Source: Actinomycetota bacterium
GTDB lineage: Bacteria > Actinomycetota > Thermoleophilia > Solirubrobacterales > Solirubrobacteraceae
NCBI GenBank assembly: GCA_903970315.1
Contig: CAJCIJ010000004.1
Location: 1 to 8,459, forward strand
Direction of reading: 5' to 3'
Length of the DNA stretch: 8,459 bases
In this document: positions 1 to 6,751 of the stretch, one piece after another
Position numbering within the stretch: the first letter of the stretch is position 1
Layout: the number at the start of each line of letters is the position of its first letter
The notes under the pieces: model-generated
Told to the model about the DNA's origin: nothing
The model's database searches: none
Seen by the model: only the letters and a program-made list of their open reading frames with translations
Translations under genes and position numbers: made by a program

Positions 1-750
1 CTCGATTGCGTGCGGCAGCGGGGGGCCCAGGCTGCGTAGGCGTCCGGCAACTGCAACGAAACCCGCCTCGCCCTGCACCCTGGTGCGCACCGAGAGCTCG
101 TCGACAGCGAATGCACGCCGGCAGTGCAGGTACACAGGCCGCCACGGGCCCACCGCCGGCGGCCCGGGCGCGGACCCGGGCATACGGCCCAACAGCATGG
201 TGCGAAAGAAGCGCAGCGTGCCGTCGGTGACCAGCCGCGTGCGCCACCGTGCCCGCGGGCGGCGTTGCTGCGCCAACAGCGGCGCCAGAGCCCGGCAGCA
301 CAGCACCAGCTCATTGCTGTCGCGTAGCCGCTCGCCCACGGCGACGCGGTGGCTGACGAACATGGAGTCGCTGGTGAGCACGTGCTCGCCGTTGAGGTAG
401 ACCTCGCAGATGGTGGCCAGTCCGTCCAAGCACAGCTCCACCTCGTCGTCATGCACCACCGCAGGGGCGTCGAAGCGCGTGCGAAACCACCAGTCCTGCG
501 CGTCGAGGTCGCCGGCCTCGACATCGGAGCCCTCGCCGATGTCCCCTGTCGTGGCAGCGAGGGAGATGCCGGCCGCGGTGCCGGGAACCGCGGCGCTCCG
601 CCATCCGGCCAGGCCGTCGAGCTGGGCGGGGCCGGCGCAGGCGTCCGGCCGGGTACCCACGGCCTGCCAGCCGCCGGTCAGGCCGATCACCTCATCGCCA
701 CTGATGCGCGGGTGCGCCCGCGACGGTGGGGGAATCTGCGCGTCAGACAC
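1..750 (-). CDS. Glycoside hydrolase family 2-like protein, N-terminal part (runs off left edge)
   Basis: The reading frame is open from a GTG at 750 to the window edge (250 codons, no stop), so only the N-terminus is present. It looks like the sugar-binding jelly-roll domain that opens family 2 glycosidases (beta-mannosidase/beta-galactosidase type). Supporting motifs are WWFR at residues 87-90, a strand pair ending in VYLNGEHV (117-124), FVSHRVAVGERL (131-142), NELVL (146-150) and GPWRPVYLH (201-209), the last close to the family's usual G-x-WRPV-x-L. The catalytic barrel would lie outside the window, so activity and substrate cannot be judged. The GTG overlaps the DUF1839 stop by eight bases (GTGTCTGA), implying translational coupling and membership of the same operon. 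No signal peptide is seen, so a cytoplasmic role is likely. It could be a non-catalytic GH2 relative. Confidence 0.8.
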   Translation of the reverse strand, partial: MSDAQIPPPSRAHPRISGDEVIGLTGGWQAVGTRPDACAGPAQLDGLAGWRSAAVPGTAAGISLAATTGDIGEGSDVEAGDLDAQDWWFRTRFDAPAVVHDDEVELCLDGLATICEVYLNGEHVLTSDSMFVSHRVAVGERLRDSNELVLCCRALAPLLAQQRRPRARWRTRLVTDGTLRFFRTMLLGRMPGSAPGPPAVGPWRPVYLHCRRAFAVDELSVRTRVQGEAGFVAVAGRLRSLGPPLPHAIE

Positions 751-1726
751 TGGCCTCGTCGAGGCCGTTCATGGCCTCATCCCATAGCGCTGCCAAGCCA
801 GCAACGGTCTCGCTCGGGTCAAACGGGCGTTGGCGCGCAAGGCGGAACGAGAGCGCCTTGCACCCCTGCACGATCTGTGTGAACGCCTGTGTGACCTCGG
901 CGCCGCGCTGGCCCAGTAGCCAGTCGACGTGCGAGGCGGCGATCTCAAAGGCCGAGCCGGCCATGCGCACGGTGGCAAACGCGTAGGCGTGGTAGTCGGC
1001 GCTGTCGCCGGCAAGCAGGCGGGGGAGGTCCAGTTCCAGCTGCGCTCCAAAGCGCGCAAACGGGTTTGACTGCGGGCGCCGCTGCAGATGGCCGCGCAGC
1101 AGTCGTGCCGCGGCGTCGCGGAGCTGTGCGCCCCCCAGCCGCGGCCCAGCGTCGAAGCGCACCAGCTCGGTGTACGGCGGCAGGACATCGGCGGAGAAAC
1201 CGTCGGAGAGCCGGAAGGCTCCACGGTAGTCCTCGCCGCCAAGCTCGTACAGCCCTGTGGCGTGAAAGTAACGAAACCGCTCGCCGGCCCTGTCGATCGC
1301 CTCGGCCACGACCGAGCTTTTGACGTGTTCGGAGCGGTAGCTGGTGGCAGCGGTGTCGGGCAGGTACCACGAGTCAAGCTCCACAATCACTGTGCGCCCG
1401 TGGGAGATCTGCTCGGCGATCTGCTCGGGCAGGGGCCGGTAGGGCTGCATCTCATGGATGTCGACGCCGAACAGCAGCTCCAGCTCGTCGGCCGGCGGCT
1501 TCAGGAAGGTCCACTGGTCACCCTCGAAGTCGACGGCCACGGCGCACCCCATGGCGGCTACAGGCTCGTCGCCGCGTGCGTGCAACAGCTCGATGAGAAT
1601 GTCGGTGTAGCAGTTGGCTTCGGGGTACACGCGGTCGGCACTGTGGAGATCGTGTGCTTGGTAGCCGGCGGGATCGAGATCCAGCAGGCGCGCCTCCCAC
1701 CGGCCTTGCTCGTCGGTGGTGCTCAC
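743..1726 (-). CDS. DUF1839 family protein, possible papain-like aminoacyltransferase
   Basis: This 327-residue protein matches what I know of the DUF1839 family, which is found beside amino acid:[carrier protein] ligases. Visible motifs are PEANCY (35-40, Cys39), DFEGDQWTF (66-74), VELDSWYLPDT (115-125), SYRSEHVKSS (129-138, His134) and RYFHATG (152-158, His155). The NC-Y opening, the YLP stretch and the following His recall the BtrH/C39-peptidase-like fold, in which a Cys-His pair moves an acyl group from a carrier protein to an amine. Such a role here is my inference. The GTG at 1726 was chosen because it overlaps the ligase stop as GTGA, a 4-base coupling. An in-frame ATG at 1756 would add ten residues and lengthen the overlap. 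No signal peptide or membrane segment is seen. The gene sits between the ligase and the GH2-like gene. Confidence 0.85.
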   Translation of the reverse strand: MSTTDEQGRWEARLLDLDPAGYQAHDLHSADRVYPEANCYTDILIELLHARGDEPVAAMGCAVAVDFEGDQWTFLKPPADELELLFGVDIHEMQPYRPLPEQIAEQISHGRTVIVELDSWYLPDTAATSYRSEHVKSSVVAEAIDRAGERFRYFHATGLYELGGEDYRGAFRLSDGFSADVLPPYTELVRFDAGPRLGGAQLRDAAARLLRGHLQRRPQSNPFARFGAQLELDLPRLLAGDSADYHAYAFATVRMAGSAFEIAASHVDWLLGQRGAEVTQAFTQIVQGCKALSFRLARQRPFDPSETVAGLAALWDEAMNGLDEASV

Positions 1727-2649
1727 CACAGGCGCTCCCGCACTGCCGCGGGCCACGCCGAAGCGTCCAGTCCGTGGGTACGAAACAGGGCGAGCGTTAT
1801 CCGCTCAAGCCCGAAACCCAAGCAGGCCGTGTGCGCCTCGCTACCGTCGGCCAGTTCGATGCCGTAAACCGATGCGAAGTGGTCCTGGTGGTAGTTGAAG
1901 GAGGCCACCGCGGTCGGCTCTGGCCCGGCGATGTCAACAACAACCTCGAACTTCAGCGCCTGCTCGCGCTGGCTGGCGGCGAGCATGCGGCCGCTGCGAC
2001 CGAAGAAGGGGTCGGTTGCGAGATCGAGCGACACCGCCAGCTGGAGAGACCCCAACAGCTCCACGGCGCGGTCGCGCCACGTATCGCGCCAGGAGGCTAC
2101 GACCTCGGGCTCACCGATGCGGACTATCTCGCGCTGGTGGAACATCTGCATTCGCGCGGGGTCGCCGGAGGGCTCGTGGCGAAAGACGTAGGCGCTTCCG
2201 GCATCGACGGTGATGCCCCCTGCGGGCAGTGGGCCGCGCGCGGCGATCGCTGGGTAGACGGGGTAACAGGCGGCGGGCGTGAGCACGAGGTCGGTCATCG
2301 CCTGGTGCTCGTCCCATGGGTGGTGCCGGCTGGCGCGCTCGTACTGCTCGGCGGCGTCGGCCTCGCCGCCGTCGAATCCGAAGATGCTGCCGGCCAGGTG
2401 GGGGAAGGACTTCAGGTAGCCGACGGACTCCAGGTCGTGGCGCGGTAGCACCGGCGGAAACGCCATCCGCTCGGGAGTCTCTGGCGCTGCCGCGGCTGTG
2501 ACCAGCGCGGCGACAGCCGTGGCCACGTCCTCGAAGGCCCCGGAGCGCCCGTAGATCCCGGGCACCCTTGTCGCGATCAGCTTGCCGGCGTCAACCAGTT
2601 CGGCCAGGAACGCTGCCTGGTCGGGTGTGGCCGCCCGAAAGCCGGCCAT
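1723..2649 (-). CDS. Amino acid:[carrier protein] ligase (truncated seryl-tRNA synthetase homologue)
   Basis: This 308-residue class II aminoacyl-tRNA-synthetase-like enzyme lacks the N-terminal coiled-coil tRNA-binding arm of real SerRS. Proteins of this family activate glycine or alanine with ATP and load it onto the phosphopantetheine arm of a carrier protein encoded nearby, instead of onto tRNA. The residues expected to hold the catalytic zinc are present: Cys128 in AACYPVY, Glu174 in the motif-2 segment MFHQREIVRIG, and Cys276 just before motif 3, GFGLERITLALF (278-289). The start at 2649 is favoured over an upstream in-frame ATG at 2814: its ATG overlaps the dehydrogenase stop by one base (TAATG), and the 55 extra residues would lie wholly inside the dehydrogenase gene. 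The downstream DUF1839 gene overlaps by four bases. Family assignment is firm. The actual amino acid is not determinable from sequence by eye. Confidence 0.92.
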   Translation of the reverse strand: MAGFRAATPDQAAFLAELVDAGKLIATRVPGIYGRSGAFEDVATAVAALVTAAAAPETPERMAFPPVLPRHDLESVGYLKSFPHLAGSIFGFDGGEADAAEQYERASRHHPWDEHQAMTDLVLTPAACYPVYPAIAARGPLPAGGITVDAGSAYVFRHEPSGDPARMQMFHQREIVRIGEPEVVASWRDTWRDRAVELLGSLQLAVSLDLATDPFFGRSGRMLAASQREQALKFEVVVDIAGPEPTAVASFNYHQDHFASVYGIELADGSEAHTACLGFGLERITLALFRTHGLDASAWPAAVRERLW

Positions 2650-3830
2650 TAGACGTCCTTGGCGATGAGGAGCAGGCTCGCGTTGGTCTGATGGATTCGC
2701 TCGTTGGCGATCATCAGGCTTGCGGACATGGTGTCGCGCAGATGGCGCCCCACGCTGTAGGGGGAATCGTTCTTGAAGCCCATGATCCCGCACACCCCCA
2801 TGGCACCCTGGCATACCCGCGGAGCCTGCTCGGAGGCGGCGATCTTGAGGTTGTTGAAGCGCAGTGTCGAGGTCATGGTCAACAATCGCTCACGGCTGGG
2901 CTCCTCGGAGGCTTCCACGAATTCGGCCAGCCCCGAGGCGACCTCGGCGCGCAGCAGCGAGAGCTCGGCGAGAAGGTGCGAGAGGCGGATCGCCACGGGC
3001 GGCGGCGCGCCGTCTGAGCTGCCCTTGGCTGCGGCTCGCACAAAGGCCCGCGCACGGTCAAAGGCGTCGGTGGCGATCCCCAGCCACAGGTGTGACCAGA
3101 GGATGTGGGTGATCGGCACCATGGACTCGGCCATGATCTGCGGGAACGGTGTCGCAAGGGTCTGCTCGGGTGCGATCTGTGCGCGCACCACAAAGCCTGG
3201 CGAGCACGTCCCGCGCATCCCGAGGGGATCCCAGGTGCCGGTCTGCTCGAGCGCGAACTGGCCGCGTTGGGCCACCGCGATCACCTGATCGTTCTGCTCG
3301 GCATCGGGGCTGCGTCGCAGCGTGACGAACAGATCGTCGGCCTGAGCGCCGTAGCTGATCACGGGCGCCTGCTTCTCAAAGGAGGCGGTCACCCCGTCCT
3401 CGCCGGGTTGGAGCGCCGCGATCGAGCGGCCCATGTCGCCGCCGGTTCCAAGCTCGGTGGTCACGGATGCGACCAGGCGTTGGTCGGCGGCCACCGAGGC
3501 GAGATAGCTTTCGAGCCACTGCGAGCCCGCGGCGTGCCTGGCGATGGTTGCGACCTGAATGTGGTGCATGGCGAAGACCATCGCCGTGGATCCGCACCGG
3601 CGGCCAAGCTCAAAACAGCCCCGCGCGACCGCCGAAAAGGAGATCCCGCCGCCACCAAGCTCGGCCGGGATGGTTGCCGAAAGGGCACGCTCGGCACGCA
3701 GGGCATCCAGCGCCTCGGCAGGGAAGCGGGCATCGCGGTCCACGCTGTCGGCGTGGGGGCCGGCGACCTCGTCGGCTACTTCGATGATGGAGTCAAGAAA
3801 GGCGCGATCGCCGTCGGCCATCACGCTCAT
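2649..3830 (-). CDS. Acyl-CoA dehydrogenase-like flavoprotein acting with the carrier protein
   Basis: This 393-residue protein has typical acyl-CoA dehydrogenase length and layout: a helical N-terminal domain (about 1-115), a middle beta domain with TTELGTGGD (124-132) and WDPLGMRGTCS (200-210), and a helical C-terminal domain (about 240-393). It should bind FAD. In this operon its likely substrate is an acyl or aminoacyl group on the adjacent carrier protein rather than a CoA ester, by analogy with dehydrogenases that oxidise prolyl-carrier intermediates. At the C-terminus, the place of the usual catalytic Glu (IYEGT-type motif after RD) reads RDTMSASLMIANERI (365-379). The base is therefore apparently absent or displaced, and the enzyme may not be a standard dehydrogenase. 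Its ATG overlaps the carrier-protein stop by four bases (ATGA), and its stop overlaps the ligase start by one base. Confidence 0.9.
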   Translation of the reverse strand: MSVMADGDRAFLDSIIEVADEVAGPHADSVDRDARFPAEALDALRAERALSATIPAELGGGGISFSAVARGCFELGRRCGSTAMVFAMHHIQVATIARHAAGSQWLESYLASVAADQRLVASVTTELGTGGDMGRSIAALQPGEDGVTASFEKQAPVISYGAQADDLFVTLRRSPDAEQNDQVIAVAQRGQFALEQTGTWDPLGMRGTCSPGFVVRAQIAPEQTLATPFPQIMAESMVPITHILWSHLWLGIATDAFDRARAFVRAAAKGSSDGAPPPVAIRLSHLLAELSLLRAEVASGLAEFVEASEEPSRERLLTMTSTLRFNNLKIAASEQAPRVCQGAMGVCGIMGFKNDSPYSVGRHLRDTMSASLMIANERIHQTNASLLLIAKDV

Positions 3831-4075
3831 GCGGGGACCTGGACGCCCAGCTCGGTCAGAGCCGCCGCGATGGCGTCGATGCTCTCGAAGACTCCCCGGG
3901 TGAGCATGCGATCGGGGAACTCCACGTCGAAGTGATCCTCTATCGCAAGCATCAGGTTGACGCTTGCGTGCGAGCTCATGCCGGCCTGGTAGAGGTCGGC
4001 GTCGGTGGCAAGCGTGTCCACGTCGACTGGCAGGCGCCCGAACTCCTTGATGAGCTGCCGGATGTCATCGGTCAT
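3827..4075 (-). CDS. Acyl/aminoacyl carrier protein
   Basis: This small acidic protein of 82 residues has the four-helix carrier-protein pattern. The phosphopantetheine attachment site is in AGMSSHASVNLML (31-43). Aligned to the usual G-x-D-S motif, Ser35 is the modified residue and the normal Asp is replaced by Ser34. The following segment AIEDHFDVEFPDRML (44-58) is typical of helix II and the recognition loop. It is the presumed acceptor of the amino acid activated by the ligase two genes downstream and the substrate of the PPTase encoded upstream. It is the first gene of the coupled five-gene run. The 139 bases before it contain no clear Shine-Dalgarno sequence and no convincing -35/-10 pair, but a small hairpin lies just ahead of the start codon. 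Two nearer upstream ATGs are out of frame. Confidence 0.93.
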   Translation of the reverse strand: MTDDIRQLIKEFGRLPVDVDTLATDADLYQAGMSSHASVNLMLAIEDHFDVEFPDRMLTRGVFESIDAIAAALTELGVQVPA

Positions 4076-4083
4076 AAGGCATC

Positions 4084-4102
4084 ATCGGATCGGGGGATCG
4101 AT
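4084..4102 (-). promoter_or_regulatory. Small inverted repeat in the leader of the carrier-protein operon
   Basis: The arms ATCGGATC (4084-4091) and GATCGAT (4096-4102) can pair as seven base pairs with one bulged base around a four-base loop. On the minus-strand transcript the hairpin ends eight bases before the ATG at 4075, the position where a ribosome binding site would be expected, and no Shine-Dalgarno sequence is visible there. It could influence translation of the operon or be a protein-binding site. It could also be chance in such GC-rich DNA. Confidence 0.3.
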
Positions 4103-4214
4103 TCCTCAAGGGTAACTGGATACCACGCCAACGCTGCAAAATCCTGCGCAGCATTCCAAGGGGCGCAATCCCGGGTGCGCGGCACGCAACTCTGGGTCCA
4201 CGTGGCCTGGTGAG

Positions 4215-4901
4215 CTAGCCCGTTCGGGCCGTCGGCTGGGGTGCCAGGATCGCGGCCATTGGCACCTCACGGACGGTGGGGCTGGAGCCCGGCTCCAGCT
4301 CGTCTGACCCATACGCCACCGCCCAGTGGCCACCAGACATACGGCCCGACCACCACTGCATGCTCCGCCACGTCCCGCTTGCGGAAGGCCCGATTGGATC
4401 GAAGCCGGCCAGAAGGATCGGCAGTCCGCCGCCGTCGGCCTTGGCACATGCCTCGGCGACGGTCCACAGGCGCGTGTACTCCTCGCGGGCGGCGTCCGGC
4501 TCCAACGCCTCCAAGGCGTCGCGGTCAGACTCCGCGAACACGCGACGGCCAACTGAGGGGTTCGGCTCGGCGGTGCTCTGGACGTCCACTCCCACGCTGC
4601 CGCCATCGCCGACAGCCACGGCAACCCAACCGCTGGTGTGCGAGAGGCTGAAGGTCGGCCCCGGCGTGCCTGCGTCGTCGCAGACCGACGGCTTGCCCTG
4701 CGGCGTGCAGACGAAGCGCAGCGCGTCTGGCGGTCGGCCCCAGCGCTCTGCCAGCAGGCTCGCGGCGAGCGCTCTCGCCAATATCGAGGCGGTCCCGGCT
4801 GCGCCATCGCCCCAGGCAAGCTTCCTCAGCTGTTCCAGCTGCTCCTCGCCGATCTCCTCGGGCGCGCGCATCAGCACCAGCAGCGGAGCTACGCGCGTCA
4901 T
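4215..4901 (-). CDS. 4'-phosphopantetheinyl transferase (Sfp type)
   Basis: This 228-residue protein has the Sfp/AcpS-superfamily signatures in order: GKP (69-71), FSLSHTSG (84-91), GVDVQ (104-108, Asp106 as magnesium ligand) and WTVAEACAKADGGG (146-159, with Glu150 and Lys154). It transfers phosphopantetheine from CoA to a conserved Ser of a carrier protein. Its neighbour 139 bases downstream encodes just such a carrier, its likely substrate. The usual Lys before the Glu in W-T-x-K-E is Ala149 here, a mild oddity. The reading frame extends back to 5108, but the upstream part overlaps the protease gene and looks like out-of-frame sequence. I therefore start at the ATG at 4901, with a GTG at 4904 as an equally possible start. 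A short GCCC-GTTC-GGGC inverted repeat sits at the end of the gene (4218-4229). Confidence 0.88.
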   Translation of the reverse strand: MTRVAPLLVLMRAPEEIGEEQLEQLRKLAWGDGAAGTASILARALAASLLAERWGRPPDALRFVCTPQGKPSVCDDAGTPGPTFSLSHTSGWVAVAVGDGGSVGVDVQSTAEPNPSVGRRVFAESDRDALEALEPDAAREEYTRLWTVAEACAKADGGGLPILLAGFDPIGPSASGTWRSMQWWSGRMSGGHWAVAYGSDELEPGSSPTVREVPMAAILAPQPTARTG

Positions 4902-4968
4902 CACGGACAATGCTATTCCGCCGCTCGCGTTGGACCCCAGGCGTGCGTGCACCGGTGATGGGGCGCTG

Positions 4969-6612
4969 CTACCGGGACGCGGTGGTCGCCACGGCGCCCG
5001 GTCCGCCGGGAGCAGTCGCGGCGGCGGCGTCGACCAGACCGGCGCCGTAAACGTTGCGCTGGCTAGGCCCGCCAAGTGGCCGTGCGGTCGCGAGCAGGCG
5101 GTCGGCAAGCGCCTTGGGGGTGGGGTGCGGACCCAGTACGCCCGATGCGATCACGAGCGCCGCGGTGGCGGCGACCTCGGGTGTGGCCATGGACGTGCCT
5201 TCGTAGCCCGACGGCAGGCCAAACCGTCCCGGCACCTTGCTTACGTAGGTGACCTGGTAGACGTCCCTGCCGGGGACGGCTTCCGGGTGACAGTTGGGAT
5301 CGCCGGACAGATCCGCGTCGGGGCCGCCCCCTGGGCCCATCAGCGAGATGTGGCGCCCGTAGTTGGAGTAGTCGGCCAGACAGCCGTGTTCGGTCGTCGC
5401 GCCCACAGCGAGTACGCCGGCGCCGCGTGCAGGGAACGGCACGGCCTGGTCGGAGTCGTTGCCGGCGGCAGCGACCACGAGGACGTTATGGGCGTTGGCG
5501 TAACGCAGCGCCTGGATCAGCTCGGGAACGTCGGCGGCGCTGATGGCAGCCGGGAATTCGAGGCTGAGGTTGATGATGTTGGCGTGGTGCTGGACCGCGT
5601 AGCGAATCCCCTTGGCGATGGTCACCGCATCGCCTTCGCCGGCGCCGTCGAGTACCCGCACGGGCATCAGCCGGGCACCGTAGGCCAAGCCGGTGAGCCC
5701 GAAGGCCACGTTGGTCTCCTCGGCGATCTCGCCGGCGACGAAAGTGCCGTGGCCGTTGCGGTCCACCGGTGGCGAGCCGGGGTCCACGAAGTCGTAGCCG
5801 CGTACGAACTCCGAGGCGTCAAACCCGGGTGAGCGCTGATAGAGGCCCCAGTTGCGGTAGGCAATGCCAGTGTCGAGTACTGCGACAACCACGCCGCGAC
5901 CGCCGGCGCCGTGGTCGGCGATGACATTCCCCCACGCCTGCTCGGCTTCAACGCTGTTGGGACCAACGAAGTTCCACTGGAGCGCCTGCCATTCGCCGGG
6001 GTTCTTGCCGTTGCCGACGTTGTCGGGGATGAACACGGGAGCAAGCGCAGGAGACCGTTCGCTGGGCGCCGTGGCAGCTCCTTCGGTTCCGGCGCTGGCC
6101 TTGGCCCTCGGCCCCGCGAGCGGACTGCTGCTTGTGCCGATGCTGGTGGCGTGCGCAACGTAGTCAGGCACGGCCCAGCTGACCGCACGGCTACAGGTCA
6201 GGTGCGCGATGGCGCTCTGCACGCTGACGCCGGGCCGCAGGTGCAACACGCGCACGGGCGCGCTGCCTTCGCCGGCAGGCGGCTGGGCGGCGCCCGTCGC
6301 TTGGGAAGTGGCGGTTCTCGAAAGTGCGCTCGCTGCGTTCGCGCTGGCCGTGCGCCCGGTCGTCGCGAGGTTACCCTTGAAGCCCACGACGACGACACCA
6401 GGCAGGTATGAGCCGCCGCCCGGGTCGGCGGCGGTCCGCGCCGCGGCTGCGACCGCGGCCGGGGCTGCGAGGGCTGAGCCGGCCGCGCCTGCGACCACCG
6501 GCGCGACGCCGGCCAACGAGGCCACGGCGCCAAGCGGCAGCCAGACCGTGCGCCAGCCGCGGCGGCTAGACGCTCGGTTAGCCTTGCGGCGCATGTGGGC
6601 GGGCGGCGACAC
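4969..6612 (-). CDS. Secreted subtilisin-like serine protease (S8 family)
   Basis: This 547-residue subtilase has all catalytic residues: Asp247 in AVLDTGI, His288 in NGHGTFVAG, the oxyanion Asn385 in AAAGNDS and Ser474 in GTSMATPE. A basic N-terminus followed by a hydrophobic Ala-rich stretch (about 21-50) looks like an export signal. The RR pair near 17-18 leaves Tat export possible, but the motif is not canonical. Residues about 69-155 resemble an inhibitor/chaperone propeptide (YLPGVVVVGF at 69-78 and LRPGVSV at 125-131, ending in VPDYVA). They are split by an Ala/Thr-rich insert (84-115), and another low-complexity linker (156-190) precedes the catalytic domain. The start is a GTG at 6612; an ATG at 6594 is an alternative, and neither has a clear ribosome binding site. 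It is co-directional with, and 67 bases upstream of, the PPTase gene. Its own substrate is unknown. Confidence 0.93.
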   Translation of the reverse strand: MSPPAHMRRKANRASSRRGWRTVWLPLGAVASLAGVAPVVAGAAGSALAAPAAVAAAARTAADPGGGSYLPGVVVVGFKGNLATTGRTASANAASALSRTATSQATGAAQPPAGEGSAPVRVLHLRPGVSVQSAIAHLTCSRAVSWAVPDYVAHATSIGTSSSPLAGPRAKASAGTEGAATAPSERSPALAPVFIPDNVGNGKNPGEWQALQWNFVGPNSVEAEQAWGNVIADHGAGGRGVVVAVLDTGIAYRNWGLYQRSPGFDASEFVRGYDFVDPGSPPVDRNGHGTFVAGEIAEETNVAFGLTGLAYGARLMPVRVLDGAGEGDAVTIAKGIRYAVQHHANIINLSLEFPAAISAADVPELIQALRYANAHNVLVVAAAGNDSDQAVPFPARGAGVLAVGATTEHGCLADYSNYGRHISLMGPGGGPDADLSGDPNCHPEAVPGRDVYQVTYVSKVPGRFGLPSGYEGTSMATPEVAATAALVIASGVLGPHPTPKALADRLLATARPLGGPSQRNVYGAGLVDAAAATAPGGPGAVATTASR

Positions 6613-6650
6613 TGACGAGGGATTCGATGATGAGATGATGTCGGCGGAAC

Positions 6651-6705
6651 GGCCGAGCGACGTTAGCTTCGGGGTCGGCGCAGTGGCCGAGCGACGTTAG
6701 CTTCG
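6651..6705. repeat. 21-bp perfect direct repeat between divergent genes
   Basis: The sequence GGCCGAGCGACGTTAGCTTC plus one more G occurs at 6651-6671 and again, identically, at 6685-6705, separated by 13 bases (period 34). It lies in the 139-bp space between the start of the protease gene (minus strand) and tadA (plus strand). Each copy contains an imperfect dyad (CGAGC...GCTTCG). The position suits a regulator-binding site shared by both promoters. A simple local duplication is the alternative. I see no strong -10/-35 pair for either gene around it. Confidence 0.75.
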
Positions 6706-6751
6706 ACACACGCGACTGCAACCCAGTGTAAGAACCGGTGACGGTGTCCCG

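Noticed and set aside
1654..2448. Plus-strand open frame of 264 codons opposite the ligase gene
   Set aside because: It is antisense to a well-supported ligase and DUF1839 start region and has no family resemblance of its own.
1723..2649. Authentic seryl-tRNA synthetase paired with the nearby tRNA-Ser
   Set aside because: At 308 residues it lacks the tRNA-binding arm and has the Cys/Glu/Cys ligands of carrier-protein ligases. The tRNA-Ser at 7300 is a coincidental neighbour.
4902..5108. Longer PPTase start at 5108
   Set aside because: The extra 69 residues overlap the protease 3' end, are Pro/Arg-rich, and are not part of the usual PPTase length.
4276..5832. Long plus-strand open frame of 518 codons opposite the PPTase and protease genes
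   Set aside because: It runs antisense to two genes with clear catalytic motifs and has no recognisable domain. Long antisense frames are common in GC-rich coding DNA.
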